36,938 nucleotides of DNA from JBFIHF01 sp964411125. Lineage in GTDB: Bacteria > Myxococcota_A > Bradymonadia > Bradymonadales > Bradymonadaceae. Made by a program: the position numbers and the translations under genes. The DNA is taken from NCBI GenBank assembly GCA_964411125.1, contig CAYPJU010000068.1, positions 1 to 36,938 on the forward strand, given 5' to 3'. Under the pieces are notes generated by a model. The model worked only from the letters and a program-made list of their open reading frames with translations. It searched no databases and had not been told where the DNA came from. Shown here in pieces: positions 1 through 8,187 of the stretch (position 1 is its first letter; each line of letters starts with the position of its first letter).

Positions 1-7
1 CCCGCCC

Positions 8-1948
8 CTACTTGCGCGACAGGGTGAATCCCTCACCCCGCTGGGCGGCCTCTAGATGCGGTATGAACGCTGGTTTGGGGTCGATCCAGACGTCGACGTA
101 AACGAGGAGGCCGTCGCGCGGGCTGGTGTAGTAGATGCGGAGGGCGGCTTTCTGGGTGGAGTCTTTCCAATCGAGGAAGGCGAAGGTCTCGAATCCGTTC
201 GGGTCGAGGGCGGCGAGCCGGGTGCGGGCGTCCGACATGTCTGTCGCGTCGGCGAGGGTGGGGCGGAGCTCGCGGGTTTTGGAGAGGGCGACGAAGAGGG
301 ATTCGTCGGAGACGACGGCGGAGAGGGGGACCGGTTTGCCGGTGGTGACGTCGGTGGCGGTGACGACCTCTCGGGTCGGGCGAACCTCGCATTGGACGGT
401 GCTTCCGTGGAGGGTCGCGACGGAGAGGACGGGGCCGACGAGGGAGAGCGGGGTGTGGGTGACGGTGTAGAAGTCGCCGTCGCAGTCGGACTCGAGGTTG
501 CAGGCGTCGCTGACGTCGTAGAGCACGCGGCGGTCATGTCGGGCGAAGTTCTCGCCGAGCTCGACGGGGAAGTCGCGGGAGCCGACCGTTCGGGTGGGCC
601 AGCCTCGCTGGATGTCGGCGATGAACTTCTCGCACCGGCGCGGCGGGACCTCCAGGCTCACTGCTTCGTCGCCGAGTGAGAAGACCCAGACGCCCATCTT
701 TCGCTTCTTTCGAGTGCGGGGATCGACCGTCGCTGGGATCCAGCGTTCGACGGATGCGAGTCCCTCTCGGACTGCTTTTCGTCGCTCGTCGGCGGTGGCG
801 TCCGACCAGTCGGTTCGCGTCGGCTTCGTGGCGGTCGTCGCGAGGAAGGCATCACGATCGCGAAGGTCGGACTTCGACGGGGCGAAGTCGACTTCGAGCC
901 GTAGGAGGACGGTTCGATTGGCGTCGCTCCCGCCGGCGTGCTTTCCGATGACCGCCCATGCACCCGAAGATAGGCGGACGTGGGCGCGGGGGAGAAACCG
1001 GAGGGGAAGCTCGTGGGTTTGCCACGCGCTCGCGCCGGGGTGGAACGTGGCCAATTCGATGCGATCGTTTCGGAAGCGCCAGGTGGCGACCTTGCCCTTC
1101 TCCGCAGTAGCGCCGACGGTATCCGAGGAGAGTGAGAACGGGGCGTCGGGGAGAGTCTTCCAGCCTGATTTCGGTGTGAACTGCATCGCGCCCACCTCTT
1201 CGCTGGCGTTGCCGCGCCCGCAGAGGGCCCGTCCCCCCAACAGGTAGAGCGACTTCTTGTCGGTGACGCCGACAGCTCCGCAGGTGGGGCGCGGCGGGTC
1301 GGGGAGCTCGTGGAACTTCGCCTGCGCGGCGTCGAGCGCGACGGCGCAGTTTCGACCGTCGGCCGTGCCGACCGAAGCAACCCGGCCATCCGGCAGTGCG
1401 CCGGCGCTCCCGAAGCAGGCGGGGAGCGATTCGGGGAACGGGATCTTTTCGAACGCTCGCGTCGCTTTTCGGAAGACGAACCACGCCTGCCGCTTCTGGG
1501 GGAAGACGACGTCGCCGTCGCCGGAGATGGCGAAAGGACCGGGGACGAATCCGAGGGGGCGGTCCACCTTCTGCCAGGTGTGTTCGCGAGCGTTCCACAT
1601 CGCCAGACCGAGTCCGCGGCTCGTGTCGCGCAGGAGCGCGAGGAATCCTGCGGAGCCGAGCGAGATGGTGGTCGTGTTGGCGTGCCCGTCGAGCGGGGGG
1701 TGGCCGTCGACGGTCCGAATCACTTTGCCGGCCGCGTTCAGTTCGTACCCGGCGTCCGACGTCGCGACGACGAGCCCGCCGCCGGCGAGTGGACCGACGG
1801 TGAGGGCGCGGCTCACGACGTCTTCGTCGACGCCGACGAGCGGCTGGATGTTCGGCAGAAGGGCGGGCTCGGCTACTGCGGCTCGTGGCACGAGCAGCGT
1901 CGGTGCGAGGAAGCAGAGGACGACGCTGAGGACGACGTTTCGTCGCAT
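8..1948 (-). CDS. Exported propeller-like protein of unknown function
   Basis: The 646-residue product starts with a clear signal peptide (MRRNVV, a hydrophobic core, then an AVA-EP type cleavage region near residue 25), so it is probably secreted or periplasmic. Residues about 35-340 hold repeated short beta-type segments with Kelch/propeller flavour, such as the stretches around LPDGRVASVG and LYLLGGRALCGRG. The C-terminal 300 residues are a separate region with several cysteines that I do not recognise. The ATG at 1948 was chosen because the open frame upstream has no signal-like sequence and the signal peptide begins here. It is divergent from the Rieske gene across 54 bp, so a shared control region is possible. 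Function is unknown; the propeller call is by pattern only. Confidence 0.8.
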   Translation of the reverse strand: MRRNVVLSVVLCFLAPTLLVPRAAVAEPALLPNIQPLVGVDEDVVSRALTVGPLAGGGLVVATSDAGYELNAAGKVIRTVDGHPPLDGHANTTTISLGSAGFLALLRDTSRGLGLAMWNAREHTWQKVDRPLGFVPGPFAISGDGDVVFPQKRQAWFVFRKATRAFEKIPFPESLPACFGSAGALPDGRVASVGTADGRNCAVALDAAQAKFHELPDPPRPTCGAVGVTDKKSLYLLGGRALCGRGNASEEVGAMQFTPKSGWKTLPDAPFSLSSDTVGATAEKGKVATWRFRNDRIELATFHPGASAWQTHELPLRFLPRAHVRLSSGAWAVIGKHAGGSDANRTVLLRLEVDFAPSKSDLRDRDAFLATTATKPTRTDWSDATADERRKAVREGLASVERWIPATVDPRTRKKRKMGVWVFSLGDEAVSLEVPPRRCEKFIADIQRGWPTRTVGSRDFPVELGENFARHDRRVLYDVSDACNLESDCDGDFYTVTHTPLSLVGPVLSVATLHGSTVQCEVRPTREVVTATDVTTGKPVPLSAVVSDESLFVALSKTRELRPTLADATDMSDARTRLAALDPNGFETFAFLDWKDSTQKAALRIYYTSPRDGLLVYVDVWIDPKPAFIPHLEAAQRGEGFTLSRK

Positions 1949-2002
1949 GGCGCTCTCGACAGTCGGAATGTTACAACGATAGCACCAGTAACGAGGTGAT
2001 GC

Positions 2003-2452
2003 ATGAAAGGGCGTGAGCTGTACCAATGCCGCTGTGATCGACGAACGGCGTTGCGATTCGGAGCGGGGACGGTCGCACTGATGGCATGCGGCGGGACCAC
2101 AGGGTGCGGCGAGGCGACGTTGTCGGAACCGTTCACGGTGTCGTTCGACGACTACCCCGGGCTGGGGGACGTGGGGGGTGTCGCGAAGGTGCCGACGACG
2201 GAGAGCGGCTTCGAGTTTCCGATCTTCATCGTCCGGACCGGCGAGGACGACTACGTGGCGTACAGCTCGGAGTGCACCCATTTCGGGTGCGAGGTGGAGT
2301 TCGAGTCTTTCGAGGCGGGGTACGTCTGCCCGTGCCACGGTTCGACGTTCGACATCGAGGGGAGCGTGACCAACGGTCCGGCGAAGCAGGACCTGGTGAG
2401 GTTCGACCTCGAATGGGACGAAGCGCAGATCACTCTGTCGCCGGCGGCTTGA
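2003..2452 (+). CDS. Exported Rieske [2Fe-2S] protein
   Basis: This 149-residue protein carries both halves of the Rieske cluster-binding motif: CTHFGC at residues 91-96 and CPCHGS at 109-114, which supply two Cys and two His ligands. The N-terminus has a twin arginine (CDRR, residues 11-14) followed by a hydrophobic stretch ending in small residues and Cys (about 21-35), consistent with Tat export and perhaps lipidation. Rieske proteins usually sit in cytochrome bc complexes or oxygenases; no cytochrome b or oxygenase subunit lies nearby, so the electron partner is unknown. GAGG at 1994-1997 gives good spacing to ATG at 2003. Its 3' end overlaps the convergent gene at 2430-4022 by 23 bp. Confidence 0.9.
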   Translation: MKGRELYQCRCDRRTALRFGAGTVALMACGGTTGCGEATLSEPFTVSFDDYPGLGDVGGVAKVPTTESGFEFPIFIVRTGEDDYVAYSSECTHFGCEVEFESFEAGYVCPCHGSTFDIEGSVTNGPAKQDLVRFDLEWDEAQITLSPAA

Positions 2453-4022
2453 CGTTCTGCCGCGGCGGAGCGACCGCGCGGGCGGTGACGGTCGTCTGGT
2501 TCGCGGCGACCTCCACCCTGCGTTCGGGACCGACGTCGATGCTCCCCAACATGTGGAGGAGGTCGAGCGACGCCAGGATCTCTCCCGGTCCGGCGGCGTC
2601 GCACAGTGCGGCTGCGACGGTGGAGTTGCTTCCGATGACGTGAAACTCGTCGTCGACGCCGAGCGCCCCGAGGTAGATCGCGCCCTGATGCAGCGATACG
2701 GACGCGCGCAGCGGCTCGGGGGTGGCGTCGGAGTCTGTGAGGGCGGTGGTGAACTCTCGGATTCGCCACGCGGCATCGGCCGCGGCAGCGGCGGCCTGGG
2801 GGGTGGACCGCTCGAAGTACGGAGGCCCGAAGACGGCAGTCACCCGCGCTTTCCCCTGTGATTCCAGGATCCCACCGAGTTCCCAGACGATATCGGCGAC
2901 GTGGGCGTGCCAGCGCCGCAGGAGGGCGCGAACTTCCTCGGGGGCGATCTGTCGGTCCTCACAGCGTTCTGCGAAGCGGTCGAGACGGGCCTCGAGCAGC
3001 ACCACCACCTCGTGCCGGGGAGCGAGGTGTCGCATCCGGTAGTCCGGCTCGCGGAGGAGCCGGGTCGCCGTCTCCTTGCCGAACGTGGCGCAAAGGCGAT
3101 TCCATTCGCTTCCGAAGGCGAGGATTCGATGGCGGAGGTAGTCGACGAATCGACCGACCAGGTCGGAGTCGAACCGAGAGATCGGCCGCTCCGATCCGAT
3201 GAGGACGCGCCCCAGGATGCCGTCGCGACCATGGATGGGGACGTCTTCGATGAACCGAGGGCGAATTTGCAGCTCCTCGAGGACCACCTCGCTCATCTCG
3301 TTTCTGAGCAGCCTTTCGGCCGACTCTCGCGCGAGGCGGTCGATACGTGGATCGACGGTGTTGGACGACGAGTAACGTGTCTCGTCGTCGAGCTGAAAGC
3401 GGTAGGCGAAGGGTCTCGCGCCCAGGATCGGGTCGAGCGTGCAGGCGAGGAGGAGAGCGTCGAACTCGACGAACGATCGCAGATGGGCGATGGCCTCGTC
3501 GAGGCCGGCCTCTAGCAGCGGTGTCTTCAGCGCGTCGGAGACGAGCTCGATGGCGCGCTGTTTCGCTCGCGCCTCCAAGACGCTCGCCACGTAGTTGTCG
3601 ACGATTTCGGCCCAGTGATAGAGGGCGCGCTGGTGAAACTCTCGCTCATCGGCAGTGGGGGAGCTCGAGCACCAGGCCATGACGCTGCCGAGGAAGTCGT
3701 GTCGGAGGTCGAGTCGTTGACCGTGGACGATACCTCCCTGCCGCTCCTGCGACAGGGAGCTCATTCGGGTCAGCTGGTCGTGGATCGCGTCGACGTGGTC
3801 CTTCATCATCTCGACGCCGGCAGGTCGTCGAAAGACGCAGTCCTCGCCGTCCTCGTCGGGGACCCGAACGACGACGACGTCCGCGGGGACGTATTTCAGG
3901 AGCCGGTCGAGGGCGAGGGGGAGCGTTTCGGCGATCTCGAGACGTTCCGATAGCGCGTGCTCGATGAGCTGGTCGACGTCGTCGATGAGCCAGAGCAGTT
4001 TCTGAGCGGGGTGGGCTTCCAT
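2430..4022 (-). CDS. Degenerate class III nucleotide cyclase homology protein
   Basis: The 530-residue product has an N-terminal helical/GAF-like part (about 1-305) and a C-terminal domain (about 311-495) that follows the class III adenylate/guanylate cyclase plan: the FG entry near 314, the strand VVVLLEARLDRF (339-350), GGILESQGKARVTAVFG (383-399), and LHQGAIYLGALG (444-455) followed by HVIGS. Active cyclases carry two metal-binding Asp residues, in F-x-D-I and in G-D-x-V-M-A-x-F-G. Here the second reads G-K-A-R (residues 390-393) and the first position also lacks an aligned Asp, so catalysis is unlikely. A regulatory or ligand-sensing role is inferred. It follows oppC by 42 bp on the same strand and may share its transcript. 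Confidence 0.75.
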   Translation of the reverse strand: MEAHPAQKLLWLIDDVDQLIEHALSERLEIAETLPLALDRLLKYVPADVVVVRVPDEDGEDCVFRRPAGVEMMKDHVDAIHDQLTRMSSLSQERQGGIVHGQRLDLRHDFLGSVMAWCSSSPTADEREFHQRALYHWAEIVDNYVASVLEARAKQRAIELVSDALKTPLLEAGLDEAIAHLRSFVEFDALLLACTLDPILGARPFAYRFQLDDETRYSSSNTVDPRIDRLARESAERLLRNEMSEVVLEELQIRPRFIEDVPIHGRDGILGRVLIGSERPISRFDSDLVGRFVDYLRHRILAFGSEWNRLCATFGKETATRLLREPDYRMRHLAPRHEVVVLLEARLDRFAERCEDRQIAPEEVRALLRRWHAHVADIVWELGGILESQGKARVTAVFGPPYFERSTPQAAAAAADAAWRIREFTTALTDSDATPEPLRASVSLHQGAIYLGALGVDDEFHVIGSNSTVAAALCDAAGPGEILASLDLLHMLGSIDVGPERRVEVAANQTTVTARAVAPPRQNVKPPATE

Positions 4023-4064
4023 TCGAGAGCAACGGTGCCCGATGGGGGGCGCGTTGGCAAATGG

Positions 4065-4916
4065 TCAGACGCGCACGTCCATCGCGTCGCGCAGCCCGTC
4101 GCCGAGCAGATTGAAGCCGAGGATGGTGACGAAGATGGCGGAGGCGGGGAAGAGGATCAGGTGCGGGTAGAACGCCATCGCGGTCCAGCCGTCCGCGGCG
4201 AGCACCCCCCAGGAGGACGCGGGAGGTTGCAGGCCGAGGCCGATGAAGGAGAGGGTCGATTCCGCGAGGATCACCGAGGGGATGCGAAACGTGAGGGTGA
4301 TGACGATCGGCGCGATGGTGTGCGGGAGGATCTCGCGCACGAGGATGCGGGTCGGGGGAAATCCGAGCGCTCGCGCGGCCTCGACGAACGGTCGCTGCTT
4401 CACTGCCATCACCTCGCCGCGGACGACACGCGCGACGGTGATCCACGAGACGAGCGACAGGGAGAGGATGATGCCGACGACGCCCTGACCAATCACGACG
4501 CTGATGATGATGATGAGGAGCAGGTCGGGGAAGGAGTACATCACGTCGACGAAGCGCATCAGAGCGTTGTCGATGCGGCCGCCGACGTAGCCGGAGAACG
4601 CGCCGAGAGCCGTGCCGAGCAGCATCGCGATGAGGCTCGTGATGACCGCGACGGCCATCGAGACGCGGGCTCCGTAGAGGAGCCGCGAGAAGAGGTCACG
4701 GCCGAGGCGGTCCGTCCCCATCGGATGAGCGAACGAGATCCCTTGCAAGAGGGCGTCGGTGTTCTGCATGTCCTCGGGGTAGGGGGCGATGACGGGGGCT
4801 GCGAGAGCGAGGAGCGTGATGACGCCCACGATGGCGAGCCCGACGACCGCGGAGCGGTTGCGGCGGAGCTCGAACCAGGTGCGGGCCCAGAACGTTTCGG
4901 GTCGTTTCGTCGTCAC
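4065..4916 (-). CDS. oppC: Oligopeptide/dipeptide ABC transporter permease, OppC/DppC family
   Basis: This 283-residue inner-membrane permease has an N-terminal segment typical of OppC (FWARTWFELRRNRSAVVGL, then a hydrophobic span), the HPMGTDRLGRDLFSRLLYGAR motif at about 64-84 (partly quoted), and the cytoplasmic EAA loop RPFVEAARALGFPP near residue 184 that docks the ATPase. It pairs with OppB to form the channel for peptide import. The start is a GTG at 4914-4916 that overlaps the oppB stop codon by 4 bp, implying translational coupling. No OppD/OppF ATPase gene is in the window. Whether the substrate is a di- or oligopeptide cannot be read from the permease. Confidence 0.93.
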   Translation of the reverse strand: MTTKRPETFWARTWFELRRNRSAVVGLAIVGVITLLALAAPVIAPYPEDMQNTDALLQGISFAHPMGTDRLGRDLFSRLLYGARVSMAVAVITSLIAMLLGTALGAFSGYVGGRIDNALMRFVDVMYSFPDLLLIIIISVVIGQGVVGIILSLSLVSWITVARVVRGEVMAVKQRPFVEAARALGFPPTRILVREILPHTIAPIVITLTFRIPSVILAESTLSFIGLGLQPPASSWGVLAADGWTAMAFYPHLILFPASAIFVTILGFNLLGDGLRDAMDVRV

Positions 4917-5998
4917 AGGCGCACCCTGGGGTCCGCGACCGCGTAGAGGATGTCGACGACGATGTTGGCGACGACGATCAGCGTGGCGTAGACGACGGTG
5001 ACGCCCATGACGAGCGGGTAGTCGCGGTCGATGACCGCGGTGATGAAATAGCGTCCCATGCCGGGGATGGCGAAGATGAGCTCGACGATGAACGAGCCGG
5101 TGACGAGCATCGCCAGGAGGGGGCCGGCGACGGTGATGATGGGGCCGAGGGCGTTGACCAGCGCGTGCTTCAGCAGCACCAGCGATTCAGGCACACCCTT
5201 CGCGCGGGCTGTCCGCACGTACTCCTCGTCGAGCGATTCGAGGACGCCCGACCGCGTGAGTCGCGCGATGTAGGCGGCGGGCCCGAGCGCGAGGGTCACG
5301 ACGGGGAGCACCATGTAGGCGGGGCCTTCCCACAGCGCCGGGGGAAGCACGCCGAGCCACAGCGAGAACAACAGGATGAACGCGGCGGCGAGGACGAAGT
5401 TCGGGGTGGAGAAGCCGAAGGTCGCAAAGAGCATCGCCCCGGAGTCGACCCACGTGCCGCGTCGCGAGGCAGCGAGCGTTCCGAGCCCGACGCCGAGCAC
5501 CATGGAGAGCACGAAGGCGAGCAGCCCGAGGGTGAAGCTGACGGGGAAGGTGCGCCGAAGGATGTCGTTGACGCTGACCTGCGTGAACTTCATCGAGACG
5601 CCGAAATCTCCGCGTAGGATCTGCCCGAGGTAGGCGAAGAGTTGCGTCTCGGCGATGCCGGAGGGGGAGGTCACGAGGTGCACGTCCCCCACCGAGACGA
5701 CGGAGTGCTCCGCCTCGAACTTGTCGATCTCGCGCCGCTCGATGTCCCCGTCTGGCGTCGTGTAGATCGGCACCATCGGCCGGTCGAGTCGATACTGCTT
5801 GCGCAGGTTCATCAACACGTTGTCGGGGAGCGGCTTTTCGCGATCGAACGGTCCGCCAGGCGTGAACCGCATCACCAAGAACGAGACGGTGATCACGGTG
5901 AGGAGGACCGGTACTCCCCAGAGCACGCGACCGAGCAGGTACTGAAGCGAGAATCGCCCGGAGAAGCGGGAGAGGATCGACGGTCGGGTGGCGCTCAT
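4913..5998 (-). CDS. oppB: Oligopeptide/dipeptide ABC transporter permease, OppB/DppB family
   Basis: The 361-residue protein shows the OppB layout: a first membrane span after LQYLLGRVLWGVPVLL, the FTPGGPFD motif, a long periplasmic loop, five further spans, the EAA loop around EEYVRTARAKGVPE, the FSTPNF motif, and the typical DPRVRL C-terminus. It is longer than the common ~310 residues because the first periplasmic loop (about residues 60-125) is enlarged. The ATG at 5998 was chosen over upstream Met codons because the family N-terminus begins with short positively charged sequence before span 1. It is coupled to oppC through a GTGA overlap. The matching binding protein gene lies 600 bp upstream beyond an oppositely oriented gene. 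Confidence 0.93.
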   Translation of the reverse strand: MSATRPSILSRFSGRFSLQYLLGRVLWGVPVLLTVITVSFLVMRFTPGGPFDREKPLPDNVLMNLRKQYRLDRPMVPIYTTPDGDIERREIDKFEAEHSVVSVGDVHLVTSPSGIAETQLFAYLGQILRGDFGVSMKFTQVSVNDILRRTFPVSFTLGLLAFVLSMVLGVGLGTLAASRRGTWVDSGAMLFATFGFSTPNFVLAAAFILLFSLWLGVLPPALWEGPAYMVLPVVTLALGPAAYIARLTRSGVLESLDEEYVRTARAKGVPESLVLLKHALVNALGPIITVAGPLLAMLVTGSFIVELIFAIPGMGRYFITAVIDRDYPLVMGVTVVYATLIVVANIVVDILYAVADPRVRL

Positions 5999-6181
5999 GC
6001 CCGGGAACATAGTCGAACACGGGGGGTTGCGGAAGCGGCCCTTCCGCACCCCAGGGCTGCTCGCCGGCCGACCCAACGACGGGGCTGGAAACCCTGTTCC
6101 CCCTGCCTAGGTTCCAAAGGTGCACGGGAGACCGTGCTAATGGATGACCGAATGGATTGTCGAATTCTGGATGGAACGACC

Positions 6182-6580
6182 ATGAAGTGGCCTCACTACG
6201 CTCTCCCTCTCCTGCTGCTCCTCACTCTCGCGTCTTGCGACATCGAAGTTCGCGCGCTCCCGGCCGCTGAGCGGTCCGCGCCGTCCCCGCCGACGCTCTC
6301 GTTCAGCGGCAACGAAGAGGTCGAGTCCGACGAGATGACCGAGTACCGCCGAATCGCTCCGCTGATCGCGGAGATCCAGTCAGAGCTCTACAACGCGAAA
6401 AAGCAGATCGAATCCGACACCGAGCGTGAACGACTCGAAGCGGATGCGGAGCGCGAGATCGCGGAGATATTCGCGAAGTCCTCGCTGTCGATCGCGCGCT
6501 ACGGAGAGCTTTCGACGCTGGCGAGAGAGCGCGCGTTCAGGGAATCCGCACCCGGCGACTCTGTGGCGCGGAAGGACTGA
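6182..6580 (+). CDS. Small helical lipoprotein of unknown function
   Basis: The 132-residue product begins MKWPHYALPLLLLLTLASC, a textbook lipoprotein signal with lipobox LASC, so it should be membrane-anchored after processing. After a short Ser/Pro linker, residues about 55-130 are rich in Glu, Arg, Ala and Lys and look like two or three amphipathic helices (IAEIQSELYNAKKQIE and EREIAEIFAKSSLSIARYGE). The C-terminal helix pair faintly resembles DUF4168 proteins, a weak pattern only. A GGA precedes the ATG by about eight bases. It sits between oppA and oppB in the opposite orientation, which splits the transporter locus. Confidence 0.72.
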   Translation: MKWPHYALPLLLLLTLASCDIEVRALPAAERSAPSPPTLSFSGNEEVESDEMTEYRRIAPLIAEIQSELYNAKKQIESDTERERLEADAEREIAEIFAKSSLSIARYGELSTLARERAFRESAPGDSVARKD

Positions 6581-6612
6581 CCACGGTCAGCGAGCCTTAT
6601 GGCGTTCGAGGT

Positions 6613-8187
6613 TCAGCGCCGGTCTCTGGCCCAGCGGACCTCGCCGAGGCGCGCGTCGCCCATCGCATTGAACTCGAGGTTCTCGAGCCCGGGGCGAATC
6701 AGGTGGTTCTGTGCCGCGGTGTAGACGGGGATCATGGCGACCTCGTCCACGACGAGGATCTGCTGCGCGGCTCGGTAGAGCTTTAGACGCTCGTCTTTGG
6801 AAGCCGTACGGACGGCGGCTTCGACGTGCTCGTCGTAGACGGTGGAGGAGAATCCGAGGCTGTTGTTGCCGCTGTTCGACTTGAACAGGCTCATGAAGTT
6901 TTCGGGGTCGGGAAAGTCGGCGATCCACCGGGCGAGGTGCGCGGGGGGCGGCTGCTCGCCGTCGATCTCGCGAAAGAACGCTTTCTGTTCGCGCGTCTGA
7001 ATCTCGACGTCGATGCCGAGCTCCCGCTTCCACTGCTGCTGAAGGTTTTCCGCCTGAAGGCGCCAGTCGTCGCCAGCTCGGAAGAGCAACGTGAAGCCCG
7101 GAAATCCTTTGCCGTCGGGGTAGCCGGCCTCGGCGAGGAGCTTTCGTGCTTCGTCGGGGTCGTAGGCGTGCCCGACGTCGGGGGAGTTGCCGAACATGCC
7201 GGGGGGGAGCCAGGCCTGAACGGGAATCTCGCCGCCTTTGAGAACCTCGGGGAGTTCGTCGCGCTTCAGTGACTTTGCGAGGGCCGCCCGAACCTTCGGA
7301 TCGTCGAGCGGTGGCGCGTCGACACGAATTCCGACGTAGCGAACTTCCAGCTTCGGGCCGTTGAAGTACTCCGGCTTCTCTCGATACGCGGGAATCGCAA
7401 TCGGCAAGAGCTCGAGGACGATGTCCATCTGGCCGGCGACGAACAGGTTGAGGGCGGTCGACTTCTCGGCGGTCATGTAGAGTTCGAGCCGCGGAATCTC
7501 GGGTGTCCCGAGCGCCCAGTGGGGGTTCGGCTCGAGCGTCATACGGTATTCGTGCATGTGGTCGACCGGCACGTAGGCGCCGCTGACGACGATGTTGCCG
7601 GGCTCAGTCCAGTTGTCGCCGTGCTTTTCTATGACGTCCTTTCGGACCGGGTGCGTGACCATGAACGTGGTGATGTGCGGGAAGAAAGGGGCAGGACGAC
7701 GGAGCGTGACGTGCAGCGTCCGATCGTCGATCGTGCGCACCCCGACGTCCTCCCAGGTCCCTTTGCCGGCGTTGAACTCTTCGGCCCCCTCGACGTCGAA
7801 CATGAAATACGCGTATTCGGCCGCGGTCTCGGGGGTGAGCAGGCGTCGCCAGGAATACTCGAAGTCGTGCGCCGTCATCGGGACGCCGTCCGACCACTTC
7901 AGGTCGGGGCGGAGCCGAAACGTTATCTCGGTGAAATCGTCGTTGAACTCCCAGCTCTCGGCGAGCGCTGGCGCGGGTTCCAGCTCGACGGTGTGGCGCG
8001 TCAGACCCTCGTGGATCTGCATGAGCATGAAGCCGGCGATGCCGTCGTACGCTTTGTTCGAGTCGAGGTTGGCGGGTTGGCCGGGGAGGGCGACTCGCAG
8101 GACGTCGCCGTCGTGTCGGCCGGAGCGGTCGCAGCTCGTGGCGAGCAGAACGAACGCCGTCGAAATCAGGAGGATCGCGCGCATCAT
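6613..8187 (-). CDS. oppA: Oligopeptide ABC transporter substrate-binding lipoprotein, OppA family
   Basis: The 524-residue product has a lipoprotein signal with lipobox LLATSC (Cys at residue 19) and the SBP_bac_5 fold pattern: LRVALPGQPANLDSNKAYD at the mature N-terminus, LAESWEFNDDFTEITFRLRP, and KWSDGVPMTAHDFEYSWRRLL near residue 100 (each shortened here). These match OppA-type periplasmic peptide receptors, which deliver peptides to OppBC. The start codon at 8185-8187 overlaps the TGA of the upstream LOG gene (ATGA), so the two are co-translated. A second Met immediately follows, so the start could be 8184. oppB-oppC lie downstream beyond an opposing gene. Confidence 0.92.
   Translation of the reverse strand: MMRAILLISTAFVLLATSCDRSGRHDGDVLRVALPGQPANLDSNKAYDGIAGFMLMQIHEGLTRHTVELEPAPALAESWEFNDDFTEITFRLRPDLKWSDGVPMTAHDFEYSWRRLLTPETAAEYAYFMFDVEGAEEFNAGKGTWEDVGVRTIDDRTLHVTLRRPAPFFPHITTFMVTHPVRKDVIEKHGDNWTEPGNIVVSGAYVPVDHMHEYRMTLEPNPHWALGTPEIPRLELYMTAEKSTALNLFVAGQMDIVLELLPIAIPAYREKPEYFNGPKLEVRYVGIRVDAPPLDDPKVRAALAKSLKRDELPEVLKGGEIPVQAWLPPGMFGNSPDVGHAYDPDEARKLLAEAGYPDGKGFPGFTLLFRAGDDWRLQAENLQQQWKRELGIDVEIQTREQKAFFREIDGEQPPPAHLARWIADFPDPENFMSLFKSNSGNNSLGFSSTVYDEHVEAAVRTASKDERLKLYRAAQQILVVDEVAMIPVYTAAQNHLIRPGLENLEFNAMGDARLGEVRWARDRR

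Noticed and set aside
1949..2002. Divergent promoters between the propeller-like and Rieske genes
   Set aside because: Only weak -10/-35 resemblances were found on either strand, so none is listed.
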